Part shown: positions 28,898-36,179 of the stretch, in pieces
Layout of the letters: each line of letters opens with the position of its first letter
Position numbering within the stretch: the stretch's first letter is position 1
Assembly (NCBI RefSeq): GCF_030158815.1
Contig: NZ_BPFZ01000001.1
Location: 186,001-250,000 of the forward strand
DNA length: 64,000 nucleotides
Direction of reading: 5' to 3'
DNA from: Candidatus Phycosocius spiralis
GTDB lineage: Bacteria > Pseudomonadota > Alphaproteobacteria > Caulobacterales > Aquidulcibacteraceae
Notes under the pieces: generated by a model
What the model was told of the DNA's origin: nothing
What the model saw: only the letters and a program-made list of their open reading frames with translations
Database searches by the model: none
Program-made: the position numbers and the translations under genes

Positions 28898-29922
28898 GCT
28901 TGTGTATCCAAACCAAATCCTAGTGGTGACGGGCCTGGTTCATCATGGCCTGAGGGATCTGGAGATAGGATTTGAGCCATCGAACGTAATCCCATAATCC
29001 CTTGCACGGATTTAAGGCCAGCATCTTCAGCATGCCGGTCACTGGCCGCATAAAGCTGGGCAAGCATACTCGCGCTAAGGGGATTGGTCTCGCCGGCCTT
29101 TTGGTTGTTGACTTGTTTCAAAAGACTTAAATATTCATTGGGTTGGGTATCAAACATATCATTGCTTAGAATGGATGTCATCAAGCGAATGAACAATTCA
29201 TGATCAAGTCCCCCTGGTAAGGGTTGGTTTGGACCAAATAGGTTTGCAGCTTCATACCCTAACTCATGACGACCCACGGCTGGGGCTTGCCGACTGGGCG
29301 TTGCGCGCAGATTTTCTAACACTTCTGAGACAGTGCGTTCTTGGCCATTGGATTTATAAAAAACGGTTCGATTGGCGGCAGCGGCACTGGGAAACAAGTC
29401 CGCAGCGCTGGCCCATGGCCGATCGCGCACCGCATTAACCAGCTCAGCAGCACCTCCAGCGCCAAGAAAATGGGCCGCATAAAGATCCCCCGCTTCAGGC
29501 TCCTGCCCCGTACGAGCCCGCAGATAATCGGCATTATCTCCGGCAAACTCTGCAGCCATCAAGGCAGATATCTTCGGATCATAGCGCAAATCCAACAACG
29601 CACGCTTAAGGGCGCGATCATTGACACTAGGGCGACCATCTTGGCTAATATCAATCTGGGAGGCTTCGGCTCCTAAGCCATGTTTGGCACCGTGCCGCTT
29701 GAGTGTTGCCAGCCATGTGGAATCCAAGAATTGAAACAAACCTGTTGCACTTGATGTTTTAGCCTCTGCCTTGGGGTTTAAGGCACTTTCACGTACTGCG
29801 GTTGCCAGCAAAAATTGAAAATCCATCCCTGTGTCGCGCGAAGCCTGGGCAATCGCTTGACGCACGGGCGATCCGCCAATGGATTGGGGTGTCACTTGCC
29901 TGCCTCCTACAGCCACAGTCAC
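28894..29922 (-). CDS. SLT-type lytic transglycosylase-like protein
   Basis: 342 residues. The N-terminal lysozyme-like SLT fold has the catalytic Glu45 in TAVRESALNPKAEAKTSSAT and the GLFQFLDSTWL segment (Gly-Leu-Phe-Gln-Phe). The region LRARTGQEPEAGDLYAAHFL is the matching C-lobe. The rest is polar and of unknown fold. There is no N-terminal signal peptide, which is unusual for a peptidoglycan enzyme. Related alphaproteobacterial proteins are thought to be flagellar or otherwise exported without a Sec signal (inference). It probably cuts peptidoglycan between MurNAc and GlcNAc. Confidence 0.85.
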   Translation of the reverse strand: MTVAVGGRQVTPQSIGGSPVRQAIAQASRDTGMDFQFLLATAVRESALNPKAEAKTSSATGLFQFLDSTWLATLKRHGAKHGLGAEASQIDISQDGRPSVNDRALKRALLDLRYDPKISALMAAEFAGDNADYLRARTGQEPEAGDLYAAHFLGAGGAAELVNAVRDRPWASAADLFPSAAAANRTVFYKSNGQERTVSEVLENLRATPSRQAPAVGRHELGYEAANLFGPNQPLPGGLDHELFIRLMTSILSNDMFDTQPNEYLSLLKQVNNQKAGETNPLSASMLAQLYAASDRHAEDAGLKSVQGIMGLRSMAQILSPDPSGHDEPGPSPLGFGLDTQA

Positions 29923-30001
29923 ATATTCGTGGACCGAATGAACTCAAATCAATGGTCAATTTAAGGTTAATTTTTCGTTGACATAATGATGATGTTTGAA
30001 T

Positions 30002-31171
30002 TTAGTAAGATTTTGGTAATCCCAATACACGCTCCGCCACAAAGTTGAGAATCATTTCGCGCGAAACTGGTGCTATTCGGGCAATCATGGATTCGCGAAA
30101 CATCCGCTCAACATGATATTCTTTCGCATAGCCCATACCACCATGAACCAACAGGGACGTTTCGCAAGCGTGGTATCCAGCTTCAGCACCCAAATATTTT
30201 GCAGCATTAGCTTCAGCACCACATTCCAACTCCGCATCAAACAAAGTGGCCGCTTTCATGGCCATGAGTTCGGCGGCCTCAAGCTCACACCAGGCTTTAG
30301 CCAAAGGATGAGCAAGGCCCTGGTTCATCCCGATGGGGCGGCCAAACACCACCCGCTCCTTTGCATATTGGGTCGCGCGGGTTAAAGCGGCACGACCAAG
30401 GCCGATGGCTTCAACGCCAAATAAGACTCGCTCTGGATTAAGGCCTGAGAGTATATATTTAAAGCCCTTACCTTCTTCCCCAATTAAAGCTTCATGGGGT
30501 ACTTCTAGGTCTTCAATAAATAGCATATTACATTCAACAGCTTTACGGCCCATTTTTGGAATAGGTTTGGCATCGATCGCACTTCGATCAAAGTCACAAT
30601 AAAACAGACTAAGCCCATCTGTTGGCCGTGTGGTTTCTTCACGTGGGGTGGTTCGCGCCAGCAGCAGGATTTTATCTGCCCGTTGGGCGCAAGTTGTCCA
30701 GATCTTGCGACCGGTGATGGTATAGCCGTTTGAGGTGCGGGTAGCGCGCGTTGTGATGGCGGCGGTCTCTAAGCCAGCATTAGGCTCAGTCACGGCAAAG
30801 CACATTTTATGCTCACCTGTAATGAGCTTGGGAAGATAGGCCTGCTTTTGAGCCAATGTGCCAAATTTCTCAATGGGTTTAGGACCAAAAATGTTTAAAT
30901 GGATCGCGGAAGCGCCCGAAAAACCAGCACCCGATTGGGCAACAGTTTTCATCACAAGTGCGGCTTCAACCAAACCTAATCCAGCCCCGCCATAGGTTTC
31001 AGGGAAAGCACAACCGAGCCAGCCGCCGTTGGCCATATCCGATACAAAGGCTTCAGGAAACTGTCCGGATTCATCGGTATGCAACCAAAACGCATCGTCA
31101 TATTTGGAACAGATTCGGGCCACAGCTTCTTCTATGGCACGGTGCTCATCACTTTGTACAAAGCCGGTCAT
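30002..31171 (-). CDS. Acyl-CoA dehydrogenase family protein
   Basis: 389 residues, a complete FAD-dependent acyl-CoA dehydrogenase fold. The N-terminal helical domain (GWLGCAFPETYGGAGLGLVE) is followed by a beta-domain (MCFAVTEPNAGLETAAITTR, GYTITGRKIWTTCA) and a C-terminal helical domain (ERVVFGRPIGMNQGLAHPLA, LVHGGMGYAKEYHVERMFRE). The fatty-acyl or branched-chain substrate cannot be told from sequence. It stands alone on the minus strand, 108 bases from the oxidase gene upstream. Confidence 0.92.
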   Translation of the reverse strand: MTGFVQSDEHRAIEEAVARICSKYDDAFWLHTDESGQFPEAFVSDMANGGWLGCAFPETYGGAGLGLVEAALVMKTVAQSGAGFSGASAIHLNIFGPKPIEKFGTLAQKQAYLPKLITGEHKMCFAVTEPNAGLETAAITTRATRTSNGYTITGRKIWTTCAQRADKILLLARTTPREETTRPTDGLSLFYCDFDRSAIDAKPIPKMGRKAVECNMLFIEDLEVPHEALIGEEGKGFKYILSGLNPERVLFGVEAIGLGRAALTRATQYAKERVVFGRPIGMNQGLAHPLAKAWCELEAAELMAMKAATLFDAELECGAEANAAKYLGAEAGYHACETSLLVHGGMGYAKEYHVERMFRESMIARIAPVSREMILNFVAERVLGLPKSY

Positions 31172-31279
31172 GGTGTCGGATTCCTTTTGCGCGTCGGTTT
31201 AGTCGATGCCAAGTCTCTTTAGCCTGTTTTTTGATTCCAAATAGCCTAGCGAAGCTAAGAGCACATCACTGGGCTTGTT

Positions 31280-32350
31280 TTACCTATCAAAAAGAAATCG
31301 AGAGGGTGCCAAAAGTGATTGAAGCGCAAAATCTATATCGTGTTCGACCAGCTGTGCCCCCAACAATTGGGCTATTGCAGGGGCCAAGAGCCAACCATTG
31401 CGATAGGTCCCACTAGCAAGGTAAACGCCATCGCACCTTGTTGGCCCCACCAAGGGCCTATGATCAGGGGTATCGGGCCTAATCCCAGACCAGGCTTCAA
31501 TCACTGGGCATTGACTTAAATTTGGAAGCAAATGTGTTGCTTCTTGAAGTAAGTCCGCCAATGGCTCAAGATCAATTTCATCGGTTACACAGGCATTCTG
31601 GTCCGAAGTGGCCCCGATGACGATTGTGTCTTCGCGCGCCAATAAATAGAGGCGTCCAGCACGGATCGCGCCCTTAAAGTCCGCTTGCTTCCCTACCCGC
31701 GCCATTTGTCCTTTGACCGGACGTAACGAGTTCAACTCAGAAATTGAGAAACCAAAGCAGCTGCCTGCATACCCATTGGCAACAATGATAAGATCACCAC
31801 CCACAAAAGTGCCATCTGTCAAGGTCACACCTTGCGTGCTAATCGCCGCAGCCATACCTTTCACACATATTCCACCACGTTCTAAAAAAGCGAGTTTTAA
31901 GAGCCTAAGCACTGTGCGAGGGTCAAGACTTGCCTCATCTTTAGCCGAATATGCACCGCAGCCAAGCAGAAAGTCAGGTACGGCAATTGCCTGCATGGGA
32001 TAATTCAGGGCTTGCGCTTGGGTACTCAGCCAATCGAGATGGGCTTGTTCCCGCCTATCCCGCGCAACAATGATCATGCCGGTTTGCAGCGCAACATTCA
32101 AATCAGAGGCTAAGGTCTGCCAAAGCAGGGCAGACTTTAACGCGAAGTTGACCAAGATTGGTGGCATATCAGGCTCAGCCACAAACTCATATAAAGGGGC
32201 CAGCATACCACCAGATGCCCATCCAGCCCCGCGTATCCCCGCATCAATTATAGTAACTTTGAAACCGAGCCGGCGTAATTCCAAGCCTGTACATAGCCCG
32301 ACAGGACCTGCACCAATAATCAAAACATGCCTGGAGGAACAATAAGCCAT
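31280..32350 (-). CDS. FAD-dependent amine oxidase, ThiO/glycine-oxidase-like
   Basis: 356 residues of the DAO family. The dinucleotide-binding motif is near residues 10-30 (VLIIGAGPVGLCTGLELRRL). The second FAD segment is RGAGWASGGMLAPLYEF, and the C-terminus has EAWSGIRPDTPDHRPLVGPT and GTYRNGWLLAPAIA. These are typical of ThiO, which oxidises glycine to dehydroglycine for the thiamine thiazole ring, but other small-amine oxidases look alike. No thiS, thiG or thiC gene lies beside it. It lies 89 bases downstream of tRNA-His. Confidence 0.85.
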   Translation of the reverse strand: MAYCSSRHVLIIGAGPVGLCTGLELRRLGFKVTIIDAGIRGAGWASGGMLAPLYEFVAEPDMPPILVNFALKSALLWQTLASDLNVALQTGMIIVARDRREQAHLDWLSTQAQALNYPMQAIAVPDFLLGCGAYSAKDEASLDPRTVLRLLKLAFLERGGICVKGMAAAISTQGVTLTDGTFVGGDLIIVANGYAGSCFGFSISELNSLRPVKGQMARVGKQADFKGAIRAGRLYLLAREDTIVIGATSDQNACVTDEIDLEPLADLLQEATHLLPNLSQCPVIEAWSGIRPDTPDHRPLVGPTRCDGVYLASGTYRNGWLLAPAIAQLLGAQLVEHDIDFALQSLLAPSRFLFDR

Positions 32351-32439
32351 CAGCGAAGCTGCGACATGGGATGATCATTGCCCTTTAATGCCAAACCGGT
32401 CAAATCAATAGATGCGTTTCCAAAGCCCCGACGCCCGCA

Positions 32440-32516
32440 TGGTACCGTGAAGTGGAATCGAACCGCTGACCTCCAGAGCCACAATCTGGCGCTCTAACCA
32501 ACTGAGCTACCACGGC
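32440..32516 (-). tRNA. tRNA-His (anticodon GTG), lacking an encoded G-1
   Basis: A 77-nt cloverleaf on the minus strand with encoded CCA (32440-32442). The acceptor arm GCCGTGG pairs with TCACGGT, with G-U pairs at both ends. The anticodon stem CCAGA/TCTGG holds the loop TTGTGGC with anticodon GTG. The base at -1 is T and the discriminator is A73. Normal bacterial tRNA-His has G-1 and C73, and the A73/no-G-1 form is a known alphaproteobacterial trait recognised by an altered HisRS. One C-A mismatch is in the T-stem (AGCGG/CCACT). Confidence 0.95.
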
Positions 32517-32534
32517 ACACATGCGAGGTATGTG

Positions 32535-32563
32535 GAGATAAACTTTTCCCTTTCTTTCTTCAA
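32535..32563 (-). promoter_or_regulatory. Promoter candidate for tRNA-His
   Basis: On the minus strand TTGAAG (32563-32558) and TATCTC (32540-32535) are spaced by 17 bases. The predicted start is about 12 bases upstream of the tRNA 5' end. Confidence 0.5.
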
Positions 32564-32942
32564 GTCACATGTATGCTTAAGCATCTTCAATACGATGGTC
32601 TGACATGGGTCTTGAATATGGTCTCAATCGCTTGAGGTCGAACACTTCAAGTTATGCCCAGTGATAAGCCCAGATCAATGCGACTGTGACACCTTACCTG
32701 GCCAATAAAGTTGTTAAGATGCAGTTAACTTAAAGGAAAGCAATCAATCATGGTTATCCGATCCATCTCAACATTGAGGAGGCATAACAATGGGGTGATG
32801 GCGGAACCTCACCATAAACACTCACAGCACAATGGCTTGGCTCCCTATTGCATTCTCAACCGAGGGTATAACACCATAAGCCCCTGTGTTTTATGTGCAC
32901 GCCAGCTTTTAAAACCTAGTCCATCTTTGCTAAAGGGTTGGG
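32564..32942. other. Intergenic stretch without a recognisable gene
   Basis: About 380 bases between the tRNA-His promoter and the MraY/WecA-like gene. A 70-codon plus-strand frame (32750-32962) has no family resemblance and runs into the next gene in another frame, so I do not call it. Nothing else is recognised. Confidence 0.55.
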
Positions 32943-33971
32943 ATGATTTGGGTTATAGCTAGCATTATCAGCATGGTGTCATCGTGTTTGGTGTCGTGGC
33001 TGATGATTGTTTGGTCGATCAAGGATGTACCAGATAGCAAACGCAAGCTGCATCTAACTCCTACCCCTACTGCTGGCGGGGTTGGTATCATGGCAGGGAC
33101 AGTGCTTGGTCTTATGACTTTATGGATTGCTACCCCTTCTGCAATTAGTCCCCCACTTCTGATGTGCTTGGCGCTTGGCTTATCAGGGGGTGGATTAGGC
33201 CTTTGGGACGATATAACCAATGCCGGTCCAAAACTGAAATTAGTTTTGATGGTTGCTTTGACTTTAAGCTTTGTTTTGTTTGGTCTGCGCATTGAATACT
33301 TACCCTTATTGACCGGTTTAGATCTTGAACTTGGGCCAATTTTAGGGGGATTTGGAACTTTGATCTGGCTTTTGGTGATGGTCAATGTAGTCAATTTCAT
33401 GGACGGGGCAAATGGACTGGCCATCGGTTCAGCTTTTATTGGACTATTGGGGCTTATGGGTCTTAGATTGATTGAGACACCTCTTGATGATTCCGAACTG
33501 ACTTCGGCCTTCCTATGTGCCGTATGTAGTGCAGCCTGTATTGGTTTTTTATACTGGAACGTCCGAGATGGGCGAATTTTTGCTGGGGATAGCGGCGCTT
33601 TATTCATTGGCCTCATGGTTGGGGGGCTTGGTGCTTGGGCATGTGTGGACGGTGTAAACCCATTCGCTGTTGCATTATGCTTTTTGCCCATGCTCAGCGA
33701 TGTGATTTTAACAATATTATGGCGGATCGGGCAAAAAGCCGATCTATTCCAAGCACACCGTGATCATGTGTATCAACGCGCCATCCAATTTGGCTATTCA
33801 CATGGGCAGGTCGCTTTCGTCTATTGGGGTTTGACACTCCTTTGTGTAATTGGTGCTTGGCTTGGTCAGAAATTGGGGGCCAGTGCGACCTTATTGATCT
33901 TTGGAATTTGCTTTACATTTGGGTGTTTTGGATTGACGCGGGTACGAGCTAAATATACTCCAAACTCTTGA
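32943..33971 (+). CDS. Polyprenyl-phosphate sugar-1-phosphate transferase (MraY/WecA family)
   Basis: 342 residues with about ten transmembrane helices. Family motifs are in order: KDVPDSKRKLHLTPTPTAGG near the N-terminus, the Mg-binding LGLWDDI, VNVVNFMDGANGLAIG, FAGDSGALFIGLM and the late cytoplasmic loop FQAHRDHVYQRAIQFGYSHG (H-R-D-H-x-Y-Q-R). It should start a polysaccharide or O-antigen-type glycan on undecaprenyl phosphate. It is not the peptidoglycan MraY, because the HRDHVYQR loop fits the WecA/WbcO/WbpL side. No glycosyltransferase cluster is adjacent. Confidence 0.9.
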   Translation: MIWVIASIISMVSSCLVSWLMIVWSIKDVPDSKRKLHLTPTPTAGGVGIMAGTVLGLMTLWIATPSAISPPLLMCLALGLSGGGLGLWDDITNAGPKLKLVLMVALTLSFVLFGLRIEYLPLLTGLDLELGPILGGFGTLIWLLVMVNVVNFMDGANGLAIGSAFIGLLGLMGLRLIETPLDDSELTSAFLCAVCSAACIGFLYWNVRDGRIFAGDSGALFIGLMVGGLGAWACVDGVNPFAVALCFLPMLSDVILTILWRIGQKADLFQAHRDHVYQRAIQFGYSHGQVAFVYWGLTLLCVIGAWLGQKLGASATLLIFGICFTFGCFGLTRVRAKYTPNS

Positions 33972-34128
33972 TACTTGATCCATATTCTCAAACTCCTCGA
34001 AGCCGTTATGCCATAGATGCTAAGGGTATTTCACAGCCATGACTGGACGGAGCCTTGAAATTAAGTCAGGCTAAACGTGGAATTCCATCTGATGGTTAAA
34101 TGGATTAATGCTTTAATGGTTTATTGGA

Positions 34129-35025
34129 ATGGATTGGGATAAGTTAAAAACCTTTCATGCAGCGGCCGATACGGGCAGTTTGACCGCTGCTGCTGAAAAA
34201 GTCGGCCTTTCCCAGTCAGCCGTCAGCCGCCAGATTGCAGCTTTGGAAGACGGGCTTGGTGTCCCATTATTTCACCGTCACGCCCGTGGACTTATCCTTA
34301 CTGGTCCTGGTAAAGTACTCCAGCAATCCACTGGGCAAATGGCAACCATTGCGGCTGTAGCTGAATCAAATTTGAAAGACGCGCGCGACCGCCCGCAAGG
34401 GGAATTGATCGTGACGGCCCCTATCGGCATTGGTGCCACATGGCTCGCTCCACGTTTGGGCGGTTTTATGGATGCTTATCCTGATGTTTCACTTCGTCTT
34501 TTACTGGATGATCGCGAATTGGACCTCACGACATTGGAGGCAGAATGCGCCATCCGTTTGTGGGAAGCCACCCATGCTGATTTGATCCAACGCAAAATCT
34601 TATCTATCACCACATCCCTTTATGCGTCACGCGACTATGTGGCCAAGCATGGCATGCCTAAAACGCCAGATGATTTAGCCCATCATCGAGTGATTGCCTA
34701 TGGTGCTCGCGCGGCAGACCCAATGAAAGTCCTTGATTTTGCCCTAACTTTAGGCCGTGAGGACCACCGTCCGCGCGAAGCGGCTTTATCGATCAACAAT
34801 GTTTCTGCTTTAGTCAAAGCTGTGGTTGCTGGCCTTGGCATTGCCGGTCTACCCGATTATTTGGCGCAATCCGATCCGACCTTGATGCGAATTTTTCCCG
34901 ACTCCACCGGTCCCAATATCGATGTGTTTTTCATTTACCCCGCCGATCTTCGGCGCTCCAAACGCATTGCTGCATTTCGCCAATATTTATTAGAGCAGAC
35001 GGTTAATTGGGGAAATCTTAAGTGA
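34129..35025 (+). CDS. LysR-family transcriptional regulator
   Basis: 298 residues. The N-terminal winged helix (MDWDKLKTFHAAADTGSLTA, then AEKVGLSQSAVSRQIAALED) leads through a linker helix to a two-lobed effector domain (GELIVTAPIGIGATWLAPRL, LDDRELDLTTLEAECAIRLW, AVVAGLGIAGLPDYL). This is the MetR/CysB-like periplasmic-binding fold. The target is unknown, since the neighbours are unrelated and no divergent gene lies close. It ends at TGA 35023-35025, before the leader and terminator region at 35026-35240. Confidence 0.9.
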   Translation: MDWDKLKTFHAAADTGSLTAAAEKVGLSQSAVSRQIAALEDGLGVPLFHRHARGLILTGPGKVLQQSTGQMATIAAVAESNLKDARDRPQGELIVTAPIGIGATWLAPRLGGFMDAYPDVSLRLLLDDRELDLTTLEAECAIRLWEATHADLIQRKILSITTSLYASRDYVAKHGMPKTPDDLAHHRVIAYGARAADPMKVLDFALTLGREDHRPREAALSINNVSALVKAVVAGLGIAGLPDYLAQSDPTLMRIFPDSTGPNIDVFFIYPADLRRSKRIAAFRQYLLEQTVNWGNLK

Positions 35026-35089
35026 TAGAATTTTATTAGCTATGCATTTTTGCAAACCTTTATAGCCAGTTCGCCCCCTTAAAGTGCGA

Positions 35090-35240
35090 GATAAGTCATC
35101 CTACTTAATTGTGGCAGCGGACCTCGGCTGTACACATCTTGCATGGTGCGCCTTGAATGATCCATTCGGTGCTATGTGGGTGTCTCCCCCCCCCTAGAGG
35201 ATGCCTCAAGGCCGCATCCAAGTTGATGCGGCTTTTTTTT
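35090..35240 (+). ncRNA. Possible small RNA or leader ending in a strong terminator
   Basis: The segment after the LysR gene is non-coding and ends in a perfect terminator (35211-35240). The upstream arm GGATGC (35199-35204) can pair with GCATCC (35214-35219), which overlaps the left terminator arm, so two exclusive structures are possible. This resembles an attenuator or a small RNA with its own terminator. I cannot assign a known RNA family. It could also be only the LysR 3' untranslated region. Confidence 0.3.
35211..35240 (+). terminator. Rho-independent terminator
   Basis: The stem GCCGCATC (35211-35218) pairs with GATGCGGC (35225-35232) without mismatch around the loop CAAGTT and is followed by eight T. 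It is the strongest terminator in the window and isolates the LysR/leader transcript from the DUF2093 gene. Confidence 0.92.
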
Positions 35241-35315
35241 GATCTTCAAGCCAAAACAAGCACGCGATCGCATGTTACTGAATATGGACTGGCGCTTGTA
35301 CCACAATTGCCCTAA

Positions 35316-35546
35316 ATGACAGATATGCTCGATCAACTCAAAGCTTATGGTGAAGGTGCTGCTGAAATTCATTACGGCACACCTGAACTCTCCATATTTC
35401 GACCCGGACGTTTTGTGCGCTGCGGTGTGACAGGTAAACACATTGCTTTGGAAGATTTACGTTATTGGTCGGTCGAGTTGCAAGAAGCCTATATTGACGC
35501 TGCGGCCGCCACGGCGCGTTGGAAGCAAGTCAACGCGCGCACCTAA
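35316..35546 (+). CDS. DUF2093 family protein
   Basis: 76 residues. The conserved core IHYGTPELSIFRPGRFVRCG, VTGKHIALEDLRYWSVELQE and AYIDAAAA is characteristic of DUF2093, a small alphaproteobacterial family of unknown function. No membrane segment is present and it has one Cys. It lies between the terminator and the copper-type cluster, but nothing shows that it belongs to that cluster. Confidence 0.88.
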   Translation: MTDMLDQLKAYGEGAAEIHYGTPELSIFRPGRFVRCGVTGKHIALEDLRYWSVELQEAYIDAAAATARWKQVNART

Positions 35547-35670
35547 ATTGGGGCAAAATGTCACAGCGGGCCAATGAAGGACCGCTTTTCAACGTTCTTT
35601 GGCGATTATGGTCACCACAAGCCTGCCGACCAAGCTGGACTTAAGCGGGCGTTTTGGTTAGCGCGCTTAT

Positions 35671-36108
35671 ATGGTCCGCCCGACAACTTCTTTAAATTGG
35701 CTGCGCCGCTTACAAACCCTGTTGGCGGTGATGGCGATTGCGATCAAGGTCGCGATCCCATTAGGCTTTATGGTTGGCACTCCAGCCTCGCCAACCGGCC
35801 TAATCCCGATTGTGTTGTGTACCGCCACAGGTGACGTCACGGCCTTTATGGATAATGCCGGGGCGATCCATCAGTCAGCGACAGAGGCTGAGGGCACTTC
35901 AGGCCCTGATGGCGACAAGGATCATGATGCCAGCGGGTGTCAATTTGCGGGCCAGTCGGTCCCCCTCACCGCCCCAAGCCATGATCTTTTAACGATCCGC
36001 TTTCCCGCTTATGCCTTAACGGGCCCCGCGCGCCGTATCGATAGCGCTCCAGGCCTTGGACTAGCCGCACCACCCCCACCAAAGACTGGTCCACCCCGCC
36101 ACGTTTGA
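35671..36108 (+). CDS. DUF2946-like membrane protein, probable copper-related
   Basis: 145 residues. An N-terminal hydrophobic segment (LLAVMAIAIKVAIPLGFMVG) is followed by a short cysteine strand (IPIVLCTATGDVTAFMD), an acidic stretch (DGDKDHDASG), CQFAGQSVPLTAP and a Pro-rich end. This is the pattern of DUF2946 (membrane start, C-T-x-x-G, later C-x-F-A). DUF2946 genes commonly precede copper-type TonB receptors. Two Cys, several His and Asp could bind metal. The TonB receptor gene starts 71 bases downstream. No other function is known. Confidence 0.8.
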   Translation: MVRPTTSLNWLRRLQTLLAVMAIAIKVAIPLGFMVGTPASPTGLIPIVLCTATGDVTAFMDNAGAIHQSATEAEGTSGPDGDKDHDASGCQFAGQSVPLTAPSHDLLTIRFPAYALTGPARRIDSAPGLGLAAPPPPKTGPPRHV

Positions 36109-36179
36109 CGCCCAAGCACTGTGACCCTGACCCGCTGGTCAGGTCACGATGATTTTGACTTCAAACCTGGACCCCTTTC

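Noticed and set aside
32930-33691. 253-codon minus-strand frame opposite the MraY/WecA-like gene
   Set aside because: It is Lys/Pro/Ser-rich low complexity, caused by the antisense of hydrophobic codons.
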